Shown one piece after another: positions 8,029-16,104 of a stretch of DNA of 64,000 nt. The DNA lies in contig NZ_JALBYQ010000001.1 in assembly GCF_022678625.1 (NCBI RefSeq), positions 1,201,895-1,265,894 on the forward strand, in the 5' to 3' direction. This stretch comes from Aliiroseovarius subalbicans (GTDB lineage Bacteria; Pseudomonadota; Alphaproteobacteria; Rhodobacterales; Rhodobacteraceae). A program made the position numbers and the translations under genes. A model generated the notes under the pieces. That model was not told where the DNA came from. It was given only the letters and a program-made list of their open reading frames with translations, and did no database searches. Every line of letters begins with the position of its first letter. Within the stretch, counting starts at the first letter, position 1.

Positions 8029-9124
8029 CGGGCAGCTGACCCTACGCACGCCCGAGGGGGAACGGTATCACTTCGGCCATTCCGGCCCCGAGGCGGAAAT
8101 GGTCATTCGCGACTGGGCCGCCGTATCGGCCTTGGCGGCACATGGGCAGGTGGGGCTGGGTGAGACCTACGTCCAGGGCCTGTGGGACACGCCGTCGGTC
8201 GAAGGGCTGATGTCGCTTGCGATGAACAACCGCGATCACTTGAGCGCCTATGACCAGGCCAGCCCGTTCAACAAGGCCAAGTTCCGCCTGGTCGACACCG
8301 TGATGCGGGCCAATTCGCGCCGTGGCGCGCGTCGCAACATCCGGTCACACTATGACGTGGGCAACGAATTCTATGCGCTGTGGCTGGACGAAGGGATGAC
8401 CTATTCCTCCGGCCTGTTTGAGCGCGCCGATGACGACCTGTCGCGCGCGCAAACCCGCAAGAACGCGCGGGTTCTGTCACGGCTGGGCGACGGCGCGCGA
8501 ACGCTTGAAGTCGGTTGCGGTTGGGGCGGGTTCGCCGAACACGCCAGCGGCGAAGGTCACGACGTGACCGGCGTGACCATTTCGCGCAATCAACACAGCT
8601 ATGCCGAATGCCGCCTTGATGGGCGCGCCGACATTCAACTGCGCGATTATCGCGACATCATCGGGCAATACGACAACATCGTGTCGATCGAGATGATCGA
8701 GGCCGTGGGCGCACGGTACTGGCCCAGCTATTTCGCAACCCTCAAGCGCAACCTGGCCGAGGGTGGGCGCGTTCTGCTGCAGGCGATCACCGTCAAGGAC
8801 AGCTTCTTCGAGACCTACAAGACCTCGTCCGACTACATCCGCCAATATGTCTTTCCGGGCGGCATGTTGCTGTCGGACAGCGTGATCGAACGTCAGGCCA
8901 ACGCCGCAGGCTTCGCAGTTCGCGACAATTTCGCCTTCGGGCAGGATTATGCCAGGACCTGCCGGATCTGGGCCGAACGTCTGGATGCGCAAAAGCGCCG
9001 CATATCCGAAATGGGATATGGCGAGAGCTTCTTTCGCAACTGGCAATACTACCTTGAGATCTGCGCGGCCTCTTTCGCCGTGGGCCACACCAATGTCGTC
9101 CAAGTGGAGTTGGCCCATGCGTAA
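7967..9124 (+). CDS. Cyclopropane-fatty-acyl-phospholipid synthase family methyltransferase
   Basis: A 385-residue SAM-dependent enzyme. The N-terminal domain is followed by the hallmark HYDVGNEFYALWLDEGMTYSS, the SAM site LEVGCGWGGFAEHA and the closing IRQYVFPGGMLLS. The start is ATG 7967, preceded by AAAGGAATGGAAT; the frame is open further upstream only as a shadow of the oxidase gene. CFA-type enzymes methylate unsaturated acyl chains of membrane phospholipids. From memory, homologues controlled by RpoE in R. sphaeroides take part in furan-fatty-acid formation and ChrR turnover. Confidence 0.93.
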   Translation: MRLTNKALKSNFLSTCERLRDGQLTLRTPEGERYHFGHSGPEAEMVIRDWAAVSALAAHGQVGLGETYVQGLWDTPSVEGLMSLAMNNRDHLSAYDQASPFNKAKFRLVDTVMRANSRRGARRNIRSHYDVGNEFYALWLDEGMTYSSGLFERADDDLSRAQTRKNARVLSRLGDGARTLEVGCGWGGFAEHASGEGHDVTGVTISRNQHSYAECRLDGRADIQLRDYRDIIGQYDNIVSIEMIEAVGARYWPSYFATLKRNLAEGGRVLLQAITVKDSFFETYKTSSDYIRQYVFPGGMLLSDSVIERQANAAGFAVRDNFAFGQDYARTCRIWAERLDAQKRRISEMGYGESFFRNWQYYLEICAASFAVGHTNVVQVELAHA

Positions 9125-9611
9125 GCTTTTTCTGGTGATCGCCACAGCCCTTGTGCCGCTGAGCGCGCAGGCCTCTCCGGTTCCCTCGGCGCTGCCCGGA
9201 GCAGAATTGCGCGGCGCGGCGACCTTTCGATTTGTCGGCTTCCCGCTTTACGAAGCCCAGCTTTTCACCAGATCCGCCGCGCCGCTGGATTGGAGCGAGG
9301 ATTTCGCTCTGGAACTTAAATATCTGCGCAACCTGACCGAAAACGACCTTGTCGAAGGCACCCTGCGCGAACTTGCCCGCACGGGCGCGCCCTTGCCGGT
9401 GCGCGACCAGCTGCAACGCTGCTTCAAAGACGTGAACAAGGGCGATCGCTATCTCGCCGTGTCCAAGGGGCAAAACCAGATCGGATTCTGGCTGAATGGC
9501 AAACGGGTCTGCACCCTTGGCCATCCGCAAATCAAAGCCCGGTTCATGGAGATTTTCCTGGGCGACAACACCCGCTCGCAATCCTTCACCCGGAAACTGA
9601 AGGGCGAATGA
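9117..9611 (+). CDS. Exported chalcone-isomerase-like protein
   Basis: A 164-residue protein, start ATG 9117 overlapping the CFA stop by eight bases. Residues 1-19 are a Sec signal (ending AQA-S). The body matches the bacterial chalcone-isomerase-like fold family: LRGAATFRFVGFPLYEAQLF near the start, LELKYLRNLTENDLV, and YLAVSKGQNQIGFWLNGK before FMEIFLGD. It probably binds a fatty acid or similar ligand in the periplasm. Coupled to its neighbours; role in the lipid-stress operon is inferred. Confidence 0.85.
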   Translation: MRKLFLVIATALVPLSAQASPVPSALPGAELRGAATFRFVGFPLYEAQLFTRSAAPLDWSEDFALELKYLRNLTENDLVEGTLRELARTGAPLPVRDQLQRCFKDVNKGDRYLAVSKGQNQIGFWLNGKRVCTLGHPQIKARFMEIFLGDNTRSQSFTRKLKGE

Positions 9612-10837
9612 TGCTTTACCCGCGTGTCAGCCTCTATGCGCTGATGCTGGCCGCGGCTGGCATTCCGCTCTACATCCACCTGCCGCGGTTTGCCTCGGTG
9701 AACCTTGGCATCGGACTGGGCACCATCGGGACCATCCTGTTGGTGATCCGGCTGGTTGACTTGGTGCAGGATCCGCTGATCGGCTGGGCGGTTGATCGCT
9801 GGCCACGGGCGCAAAGCCTGTTCGCTGCTGCTGCGGCGCTGGGGTTGGCCATCGGGTTTCCGATGCTGTTTGCGCCGCGATCCGGGCCCTATGTTCTACC
9901 CCAGCTCGTGGCCATCCTGGTGTTGCTGTTCTCGGCCTACAGCCTTGGCATGATCCTGCTGTATGGGCGCAGTGCCACCCTGGCCAAGGCGCCCACGCCG
10001 CGCGACCTGATGACGCTGGCAGCATTTCGCGAGGGCGGCATGCTGGCGGGTGTGGTCATTGCCGCCATTGCGCCAACGCTTTTCGTGACCCTTGGCGCAG
10101 GGACGCAGGGCTATCCCGCCTTCGGTCTTTTCCTCGGCGCCCTTGCCTTGATCACGGCCGTGGTCACCCTGCCGATCTGGCGACGATCGCCGCTTCCGGC
10201 CGACCGGCTGTCGCTTGCCGGTCTCTCCCAGGCCGGGGCGCTGCGCCTTCTGATGCTCGCGCTGGTCAACAGCCTGCCGGTCGCCATCACCTCAACCCTG
10301 TTTCTGTTCTTCGTCGAAGACCGCTTGCAGCTTCCGGGCAAGGCCGGCCCGCTGCTGATCCTGTTCTTTCTCAGCGCCGGGCTCAGCGTGCCGCTCTGGA
10401 CCCGGATGAGCCGACGGATCGGGCCGAAGGCCACGTTGCTGATCGCCATGCCGCTGGCCATTCTCGGCTTTGTCGGCGCGGGGTTCCTGGCGCCGGGGAA
10501 CATGGCGGGATTTGCCGTGATCTGCCTGGCCTCGGGCGCTGCGTTGGGCGCGGACATGGTCATTCTGCCTGCGATGTTTTCCGTGGCGTTGACCAGGGCG
10601 GGGCTCAAGGCGTCGCTCGCCTTCGGCATCTGGTCCTTCGCGGGCAAGCTTGGCCTGGCCCTGGCCGCCTTCCTTGTTCTGCCCGTGCTTGAACAGAGCG
10701 GGTTCACCCCCGGTGCGGTGAACAGCGCCAAGGCCCTGACAACGCTGAACATCTCCTACGCGGTCATCCCCTGCATCCTGAAACTCGGCGCTTTGGCACT
10801 TGTCCTTGCGCTCCCTTCCAAGGACCAAATCACATGA
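9608..10837 (+). CDS. MFS transporter of the GPH/MelB type
   Basis: A 409-residue membrane protein with about 12 predicted segments. The early motif RLVDLVQDPLIGWAVDR is the signature of the glycoside-pentoside-hexuronide/MelB group of the major facilitator superfamily. It overlaps both neighbours by four bases (ATGA). Relatives within such lipid-stress operons may move a lipid or its precursor rather than a sugar. The substrate cannot be read from the sequence. Confidence 0.88.
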   Translation: MMLYPRVSLYALMLAAAGIPLYIHLPRFASVNLGIGLGTIGTILLVIRLVDLVQDPLIGWAVDRWPRAQSLFAAAAALGLAIGFPMLFAPRSGPYVLPQLVAILVLLFSAYSLGMILLYGRSATLAKAPTPRDLMTLAAFREGGMLAGVVIAAIAPTLFVTLGAGTQGYPAFGLFLGALALITAVVTLPIWRRSPLPADRLSLAGLSQAGALRLLMLALVNSLPVAITSTLFLFFVEDRLQLPGKAGPLLILFFLSAGLSVPLWTRMSRRIGPKATLLIAMPLAILGFVGAGFLAPGNMAGFAVICLASGAALGADMVILPAMFSVALTRAGLKASLAFGIWSFAGKLGLALAAFLVLPVLEQSGFTPGAVNSAKALTTLNISYAVIPCILKLGALALVLALPSKDQIT

Positions 10838-11391
10838 AAATCGTCACCGCCCTGCTGCTGTTGGCCGTCCTGGCCACGCTTGCCAAATCCCTGTTCCTCA
10901 GCTTTCGCGCCCAGAGCCCGCAGGATTATGCCGACACCGGCCCCGCCTTTTCGCTGAAAACCCATTTGTCGGGCGAGATCCTGTCCGAAGGCCTGATCTA
11001 TGGACCGACCGGCAAGATGACCACCAGCTTTGTCGCCCGAATGGTCGGCGAATGGGATGGGGACACCGGCACGCTCAGCGAAGACTTCACCTATTCCAAC
11101 GGCAAACAGCAAAGCCGCAAGTGGTTTCTGAAACTGGGGGAGGGGAACACCTTCACCGCCACCGCCGCAGATATCGTCGGAGAGGCGCGCGGCACAGTGT
11201 CAGGTTCGACCATCAAGATGGAATACAAGATCGTTCTGCCCGAGGACGCCGGGGGCCATACCCTGACCGCGACAGACTGGCTCTATCTCACAGAAAACGG
11301 CGTCATCATGAACAAATCCGAAATGCGCAAATTCGGCATCAAGGTGGCCGAACTGATCGCGACGATGCGCCCAAATCCCGAAGCACCGTGA
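10834..11391 (+). CDS. DUF3833 family protein, membrane-anchored
   Basis: A 185-residue protein with an N-terminal hydrophobic anchor (residues 4-23) and no lipobox, so likely held in the inner membrane facing the periplasm. The domain matches DUF3833: ARMVGEWDGDTGTLSEDFTY, KWFLKLGEGNTF, then YKIVLPEDAGGHTLTATDWL. Function unknown. A second, lipidated DUF3833 gene follows 11 bases later; the two share the DFTY, Y+I.LP and D.W..L blocks and look like an old duplication. Confidence 0.85.
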   Translation: MKIVTALLLLAVLATLAKSLFLSFRAQSPQDYADTGPAFSLKTHLSGEILSEGLIYGPTGKMTTSFVARMVGEWDGDTGTLSEDFTYSNGKQQSRKWFLKLGEGNTFTATAADIVGEARGTVSGSTIKMEYKIVLPEDAGGHTLTATDWLYLTENGVIMNKSEMRKFGIKVAELIATMRPNPEAP

Positions 11392-11402
11392 AAGGAAGCC
11401 AA

Positions 11403-11927
11403 ATGAAAATGACACTCCCCCTGCTTGCCTTTTCCGCGCTCGTTGCCTGCAGCGGAACCCCGGATTTAACCGACACCCCCCTGTCCGACCAGCCTCTGAA
11501 CCTTGAAGAGTTCTTTGAAGGCGAAACCGTCGCTTATGGTCAATTCCAGGATGTGTTCGGCAACGTGCAACGCCGGTTCGAAGTCCAGATCACCGGCACC
11601 TGGGATGGCCGGTTTCTGAAACTGGTCGAGGATTTCACCTATGACGACGGCGACACCGAACAACGCATCTGGATGCTTGAAAAAACCGGCGAGGACAGCT
11701 GGAAAGGGACAGCCCCCGGTGTTTTGGGCACGGCCACAGGGCGCGAAAACGGCGATACCTTCAACTGGACCTATCGCATCGATCTTCCAGTTCGAAAGGG
11801 AACGATGCGCGTCGATTTCGACGATTGGATGTGGCTGTTGACGAAGGACCGATTGCTGAATCGGGCCTATGTGTCCAAGTATGGCGTCCGCGTCGGTGAA
11901 GCGATCATCGTGTTTGAAAAAGAGTGA
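11403..11927 (+). CDS. DUF3833 family lipoprotein
   Basis: A 174-residue lipoprotein: the signal ends in the lipobox LVAC (Cys16), followed by SGTPDLTD. The start is ATG 11403 behind AAAGGAAG; the same frame is open much further upstream only as a shadow. The domain repeats the DUF3833 pattern (TGTWDGRFLKLVEDFTYDDG, YRIDLPVRKGTMRVDFDDWM). Asp rather than a bulky residue is absent at lipoprotein position +2 (Ser), so outer-membrane sorting is expected. Last gene of the RpoE-type operon. Confidence 0.88.
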   Translation: MKMTLPLLAFSALVACSGTPDLTDTPLSDQPLNLEEFFEGETVAYGQFQDVFGNVQRRFEVQITGTWDGRFLKLVEDFTYDDGDTEQRIWMLEKTGEDSWKGTAPGVLGTATGRENGDTFNWTYRIDLPVRKGTMRVDFDDWMWLLTKDRLLNRAYVSKYGVRVGEAIIVFEKE

Positions 11928-12039
11928 GATGTGAAGCGAGGGGAATATCTGGGTTCATCAAAGTGGGCGTTTTGATTGACCCGGCAGCACAAAACTGGCG
12001 AATGTCCCGTGTTCCCAGAACAGGCTCCAAGCGGCGGGA

Positions 12040-12288
12040 AAGTCACCGGAATGAAGACCAAGAACTTTCGTCAGACATCGCTTACAATCGATGCAGCCAT
12101 CGCGCGCCGAGAACGTGGCCCTGACAAACAGAGCGTTCGTGGAGTCAGGACTTGAAGCCGAACGCCTCTGCCAACCCGTTCCGCATTCCGTTCAGGTGAC
12201 GGAAGGAAATTACGTCGTCGCCCCGCGCGCCCCAAGGAACCCCGTCATTGTTTCGGTCATCAGGAACTGGCTTACCGGGCAGACATGA
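12040..12288 (+). pseudogene. Remnant of a GcvA-like LysR regulator, C-terminal part
   Basis: The plus strand encodes the end of a LysR effector domain: ENVALTNRAFVESGLEAERL, then YVVAPRAPRNPVIVSVIRNW, as in the C-terminus of GcvA-type regulators. Just upstream the matching piece RQTSLTIDAAIARR (where such proteins have LALxAAI) is in another frame, so there is a frameshift near 12105. No DNA-binding domain is present. This fills most of the 498-base space between 11927 and 12426; nothing else is visible there. Confidence 0.65.
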
Positions 12289-12425
12289 CCTGAACGGCGC
12301 AGAAAATTCACCCAGCGTCCAATCGTCGTGAGACCGAGACACCTGTTCACCCAAACGCCTAAAAACACTCTGAGAAAAGACAGTCACTTTCACTCAGGGT
12401 ATTTCAAGAACTTGGAAATGCTCAC

Positions 12426-13430
12426 TCAATCCACGGCAAACCGGTAGTTTGAGTGATGCTGGTAGGTTTCCTCAGGCAGCAATACGGCAACTGGAAAGTT
12501 CTTTCGATTTGGGGCATCCGGCCAAATCTGAGGTTCCAAAGCCACGCCAGCATGCGGTGAAATCGGTCGCTCTCCCCGGTCGACATCGACCAGACCTGCG
12601 CCGGTGTAGACCTGCAACCCCGGTTCGGAAGTTGACAAGAAAAGTGAAACCCCAGCCTCGGGAGACCACAGCTTGGCTGCCGGTTGCAACCCGGTGCGGG
12701 CCTCGGAAAGACAATAGTTGCTGTCTAAATCAATGATCTTTCCCTGATCTGCCAGGGGCCGCAAATTCCGAAAGTCCAAGTCCTTTGGCACTTGGCGCAC
12801 AGCGTCAACCAGGGGAATACCTTCAATGTCCGTTGCAACGTATTTATGAGAAGGGACCTGCAGGTGATGGCGATCAATCCTCGGCCTACCGTCCAGGTTG
12901 AAATAGCTATGCGATGTGAAATTGCATATGGTGGGACGGTCTGTGGAGGCTTGGATCCTGATATCCAGATCACCATCGCCCGTAATTTCATAACGCGCAC
13001 TGACACGAAGGTTGCCGGGATAACCCATGTGACCATGTGGCAGAACATCGGAAAAAACCACATGCGAACGGCTATGATCATCGATTGCCCAGTTTCGAAA
13101 AGCTGATCCCTTACTGCCTCCGTGCAAATGGTGTTTGCCCAAAGAATTGGCATCCAACTTCCATACTTCACGTTCTATGAGCGCGGTTGCACCGGCAATC
13201 CTGTTGGCATAGCGGCCTACAATTGAGCCAAAGTAATTGGGGTTTTCAAAATAGGCCTGACAGCTTTCGTATCCCAGAACCATCGAATGAACGACGCCAT
13301 CAAGGTACAGGCTTTGCAAAGCTGCGCCGAAGCTCAGCAAGTTCGCACGCAAGTGCCCATTCTGAATCTGAACACCATGAACCGGGCGCCCCTCGGGATC
13401 GATACCGACAACCTCAACCATCTGCTGCAC
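12426..13430 (-). CDS. galM: Aldose 1-epimerase (galactose mutarotase)
   Basis: A 334-residue enzyme that interconverts alpha and beta anomers of hexoses. Family blocks are clear: GSIVGRYANRIA, then LHGGSKGSAFRNW (the substrate-binding LHGG), the catalytic His in NFTSHSYFNLDG, and the catalytic Glu in GVALEPQIWPDAPN. Length is normal. There is no signal peptide. It is read in the same direction as the histidine kinase gene, 170 bases away, but no sugar-transport or catabolic gene is near, so its regulation is unknown. Confidence 0.93.
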   Translation of the reverse strand: MQQMVEVVGIDPEGRPVHGVQIQNGHLRANLLSFGAALQSLYLDGVVHSMVLGYESCQAYFENPNYFGSIVGRYANRIAGATALIEREVWKLDANSLGKHHLHGGSKGSAFRNWAIDDHSRSHVVFSDVLPHGHMGYPGNLRVSARYEITGDGDLDIRIQASTDRPTICNFTSHSYFNLDGRPRIDRHHLQVPSHKYVATDIEGIPLVDAVRQVPKDLDFRNLRPLADQGKIIDLDSNYCLSEARTGLQPAAKLWSPEAGVSLFLSTSEPGLQVYTGAGLVDVDRGERPISPHAGVALEPQIWPDAPNRKNFPVAVLLPEETYQHHSNYRFAVD

Positions 13431-13600
13431 CCCTCGGGTTTCCTGCGCTCAAATCATTGTAGAGAGTAATCCGCGGCTCCCCAACTCCCACGGCCGTATC
13501 ATCACTGCGAAAGTGCACCGTTAAAGTCGTCCACCAACTCCCCGACGCGGGGCAAGCCGTGGTTCGAAACAAATCACTAAACCAAAACTGTCGGGCGTTG

Positions 13601-14944
13601 TTAGGCGCCACTCACCACCCACGTAATGCGTGCGCTCAGGCCGCCCAGCGAAGAGCGTTGGAGTGAAAGAGTGCAGCCGTGAGCGTGGGCCATATCGCTT
13701 ACAATGGCCAGCCCCAGACCCGCCCCCGGCACTTGTGCATCCAACCGACCGCCACGTTTCAGAACGGTAGATATCGCGGTATCCGGTATGCCAGGACCGT
13801 CGTCGTCGACGGAAAGAAAGCCATGCGAACCGTCCAGCCCGGCGTTTATCGAAATCCGGCTTTCTGACCACTTCATCGCATTATCAAGCAGGTTGCCCAG
13901 AAGTTCGGTCAAATCAAACTCGTCAAACGGAATGTGCAAGGTCTCTGGCACCTCAATATCCCATTGAAGGTGCTCGGTCCCGGGCTGTCGGCTCAGGGCG
14001 CGATGCAGACGTGTGGCGATCGGATGAACCGCACAGCGCCGCAATATTTGGTGACTGTCGCGACTATGTGCGAGCTCGCGCTCGACTGTGTGTTGAATAC
14101 TGGTAATTTCCGACATCAAATCGTCGGCAAGCGCAGCGTTCCCGCCGCGTCGGAGTTTACGTTCCACGCCGAGCAGAATTGTTAGCGGCGTTTTCAAACC
14201 ATGAGCCAGATCCCCAGCGCGGGACCGAGCGCGTTTGAGCGCCTCTGCATTTGCATCCAGGAGTTGGTTCACCTCTTCAATGAGCGGTAAAACTTCGGAT
14301 GGATAATCCGAGGACAACCGCACTTCGGGCGACTTGCCGACGCGGGCAATTTCGGATCGAATTTTGTTCAGCGGGTTTAGTCCCAACTTGACCTGCACCC
14401 AACTCGCCACGAACAGAAACAGGCCCAGTATGGCCAGCCAGATCACAGAGTTTTTGAAAAATCCCGAAACCGAAACATCCAGATCTTCGCGGTCAATGGC
14501 GATCGCCAGGAAGACCTCGCGTTGCATATCCCCCTCTCCGATCGTGATCACCCAATTCGCGACGGCGACTGCGGCGCCTGTCCCCATGATGACGTTGGTG
14601 AACGAGACTATGCCGGGTGCAACCGGGCGATCCAGCTCAAGCGGCGCAGCCCAGAACGATGGCGATAAAACAGGGTCTTCGTCATCAACCTGAATTTGCC
14701 AGTAATAACCAGAAAGAGCCTGATTGAATCTGGAGTCTGATATGGGAGTTACTTCAACCTCACCGACAGCACTCACGCCAATGTTTCCGGTTAAGAGGAG
14801 AAGGTAGGTCTCCAGTTCATCGCGCGCCTGTTCTTCAAAATACACCCGGAACAAGAAGTTGAAGACGAAAACCGTTGCCACCAGCGCCAATGTGGTCGTG
14901 ATGGCGGCTGCCAGCAGCAGACGAAGACTCAAAGACATTTTCAT
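13601..14944 (-). CDS. Sensor histidine kinase of the PhoQ-like type
   Basis: A 447-residue membrane kinase with a first membrane helix at about 7-28, a periplasmic sensor of about 135 residues with acidic patches (EVEVTPISDSR, QVDDEDPVLSP), a second helix at about 165-187, and a HAMP-like linker. The phospho-acceptor His is in GDLAHGLKTPLTI (about residue 247); ATP-binding boxes are NLLDNAMKW, DDDGPGI and GAGLGLAIV. It overlaps the response regulator (ATGA) and forms its pair. Its operon mates are an exported PepSY protein and a kinase/PqqD fusion, so it may sense the state of those exported proteins. Confidence 0.92.
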   Translation of the reverse strand: MKMSLSLRLLLAAAITTTLALVATVFVFNFLFRVYFEEQARDELETYLLLLTGNIGVSAVGEVEVTPISDSRFNQALSGYYWQIQVDDEDPVLSPSFWAAPLELDRPVAPGIVSFTNVIMGTGAAVAVANWVITIGEGDMQREVFLAIAIDREDLDVSVSGFFKNSVIWLAILGLFLFVASWVQVKLGLNPLNKIRSEIARVGKSPEVRLSSDYPSEVLPLIEEVNQLLDANAEALKRARSRAGDLAHGLKTPLTILLGVERKLRRGGNAALADDLMSEITSIQHTVERELAHSRDSHQILRRCAVHPIATRLHRALSRQPGTEHLQWDIEVPETLHIPFDEFDLTELLGNLLDNAMKWSESRISINAGLDGSHGFLSVDDDGPGIPDTAISTVLKRGGRLDAQVPGAGLGLAIVSDMAHAHGCTLSLQRSSLGGLSARITWVVSGA

Positions 14945-15606
14945 TGCGGATCTTCAGCAATCATATAGCCAAACCCACGACGTGTTTCTATCACATCGCC
15001 ACCGATCTTGCGGCGCAGGCGTCCCACCAGAACCTCAACAGCATTGCTGTCTGGTTCCTGGTCTCGAAAATAGATGTTTTCGGCAAGCTCTTCTTGCGCA
15101 ATGACTTGCCCGCGATTGTGCATTAGATAATTCAGAAGCCGGTACTCCAAGGGGGTGACCTTCAATGGGCGCCCATCAATAGATACGCGCATCTGCCTTA
15201 GATCTATGCGTAGCGGTCCTGCTTCCAGCGTCGTTGATTTCTGCCCACTTGACCGTCGTAACAGCGCGCGGAGGCGCGCGATGAGTTCTTCCATCTGGAA
15301 GGGCTTTCCCAAATAGTCATCCGCACCCGCATCAATGCCTTCGACCCGTTCGTTCCAGTTTGCCCTTGCCGTCAGCAAGATGACGGGCATGTCCAGATCT
15401 TCGGCACGCCAGCTGCGCAGAACCGACAGCCCATCACGTTTGGGCAGACCAATATCAAGGATTGCAGCGGCATATTTTTCAGTGCTGCCAAGAAACCAGC
15501 CTTCTTCGCCATCTCCGGCAATTTCAGGGACAAGCCCTTCGCCTTTGAGAACGTCTGCAATCAATTCCGCGATCTTTTGTTCGTCTTCAACGATGAGAAT
15601 ACGCAT
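14941..15606 (-). CDS. OmpR/PhoB-type response regulator
   Basis: A 221-residue regulator. Receiver residues: acidic pair in VEDEQ, phospho-acceptor Asp51 (AILDIGLPKRDG), Thr in LLTARAN and Lys in YLGKPFQMEEL. The C-terminal winged helix reads LKVTPLEYRLLNYLMHNRGQ and VEVLVGRLRRKIGG. Its ATG directly abuts the TAG stop of the PepSY gene, and its end overlaps the kinase gene, so all are co-translated. Confidence 0.94.
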   Translation of the reverse strand: MRILIVEDEQKIAELIADVLKGEGLVPEIAGDGEEGWFLGSTEKYAAAILDIGLPKRDGLSVLRSWRAEDLDMPVILLTARANWNERVEGIDAGADDYLGKPFQMEELIARLRALLRRSSGQKSTTLEAGPLRIDLRQMRVSIDGRPLKVTPLEYRLLNYLMHNRGQVIAQEELAENIYFRDQEPDSNAVEVLVGRLRRKIGGDVIETRRGFGYMIAEDPQ

Positions 15607-16104
15607 CTAACACTTCCGCAGACTGGTAATCTGGCCCGATTTTGCGTCAACGGACACTGAAATAACGGCACCGGATGCGCCTACAATCAAAACCGTGAAG
15701 GTCGGTCTGGCCCCAGTTTCAGAAAACCCGACATGTAAAAACTTGCCAGGGTGTTCGGCACGAACATTGCCCAGCACCTCGTGCAAGGGACGGGCGTCAC
15801 CACGCGCGATCGCGCGTTGGGCACGCTGGTAATCCCGGCGCGATATCTGGGCGTCTCCCGAGATCGCGGCTCGTTTGCAACTCCCCGGCCCACTGGGCTG
15901 TGAAACAACGCCGTCGGATGCGTCACTCGGCGTGCTTGCCGGGCTGGGTGGTGTTGCCCGGCTTGCGGGCGACGACGAAGATGAACTTGATGATGCTCTG
16001 GCCATGCTCAATCCAGCCAAACCAGGGGCGACATAGGCCCCGACCGCGCCTAAACCCAGACGCTTCAAAGCCTCCCGGCGTGATATGCGATTGCCGGGCT
16101 TCAT
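15607..16104 (-). CDS. Exported PepSY-like protein with Tat-type leader and Ser tract
   Basis: A 165-residue protein starting at ATG 16104, which overlaps the stop of the kinase/PqqD gene (ATGA). The leader has the Tat motif SRREALKRLG (Arg9-Arg10), then GAYVAPGLAGLSMARA and a run of eight or more Ser. A low-complexity Pro/Ser linker leads to a PepSY-like domain (ISRRDYQRAQRAIARGDARP, GKFLHVGFSE, VSVDAKSGQITSLRKC). Small exported PepSY proteins often sit beside two-component genes. The leader matches that of the protein at 17462-17833 in the same register: YVAPxL starts 14 residues after the second Arg in both. Confidence 0.82.
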   Translation of the reverse strand: MKPGNRISRREALKRLGLGAVGAYVAPGLAGLSMARASSSSSSSSPASRATPPSPASTPSDASDGVVSQPSGPGSCKRAAISGDAQISRRDYQRAQRAIARGDARPLHEVLGNVRAEHPGKFLHVGFSETGARPTFTVLIVGASGAVISVSVDAKSGQITSLRKC

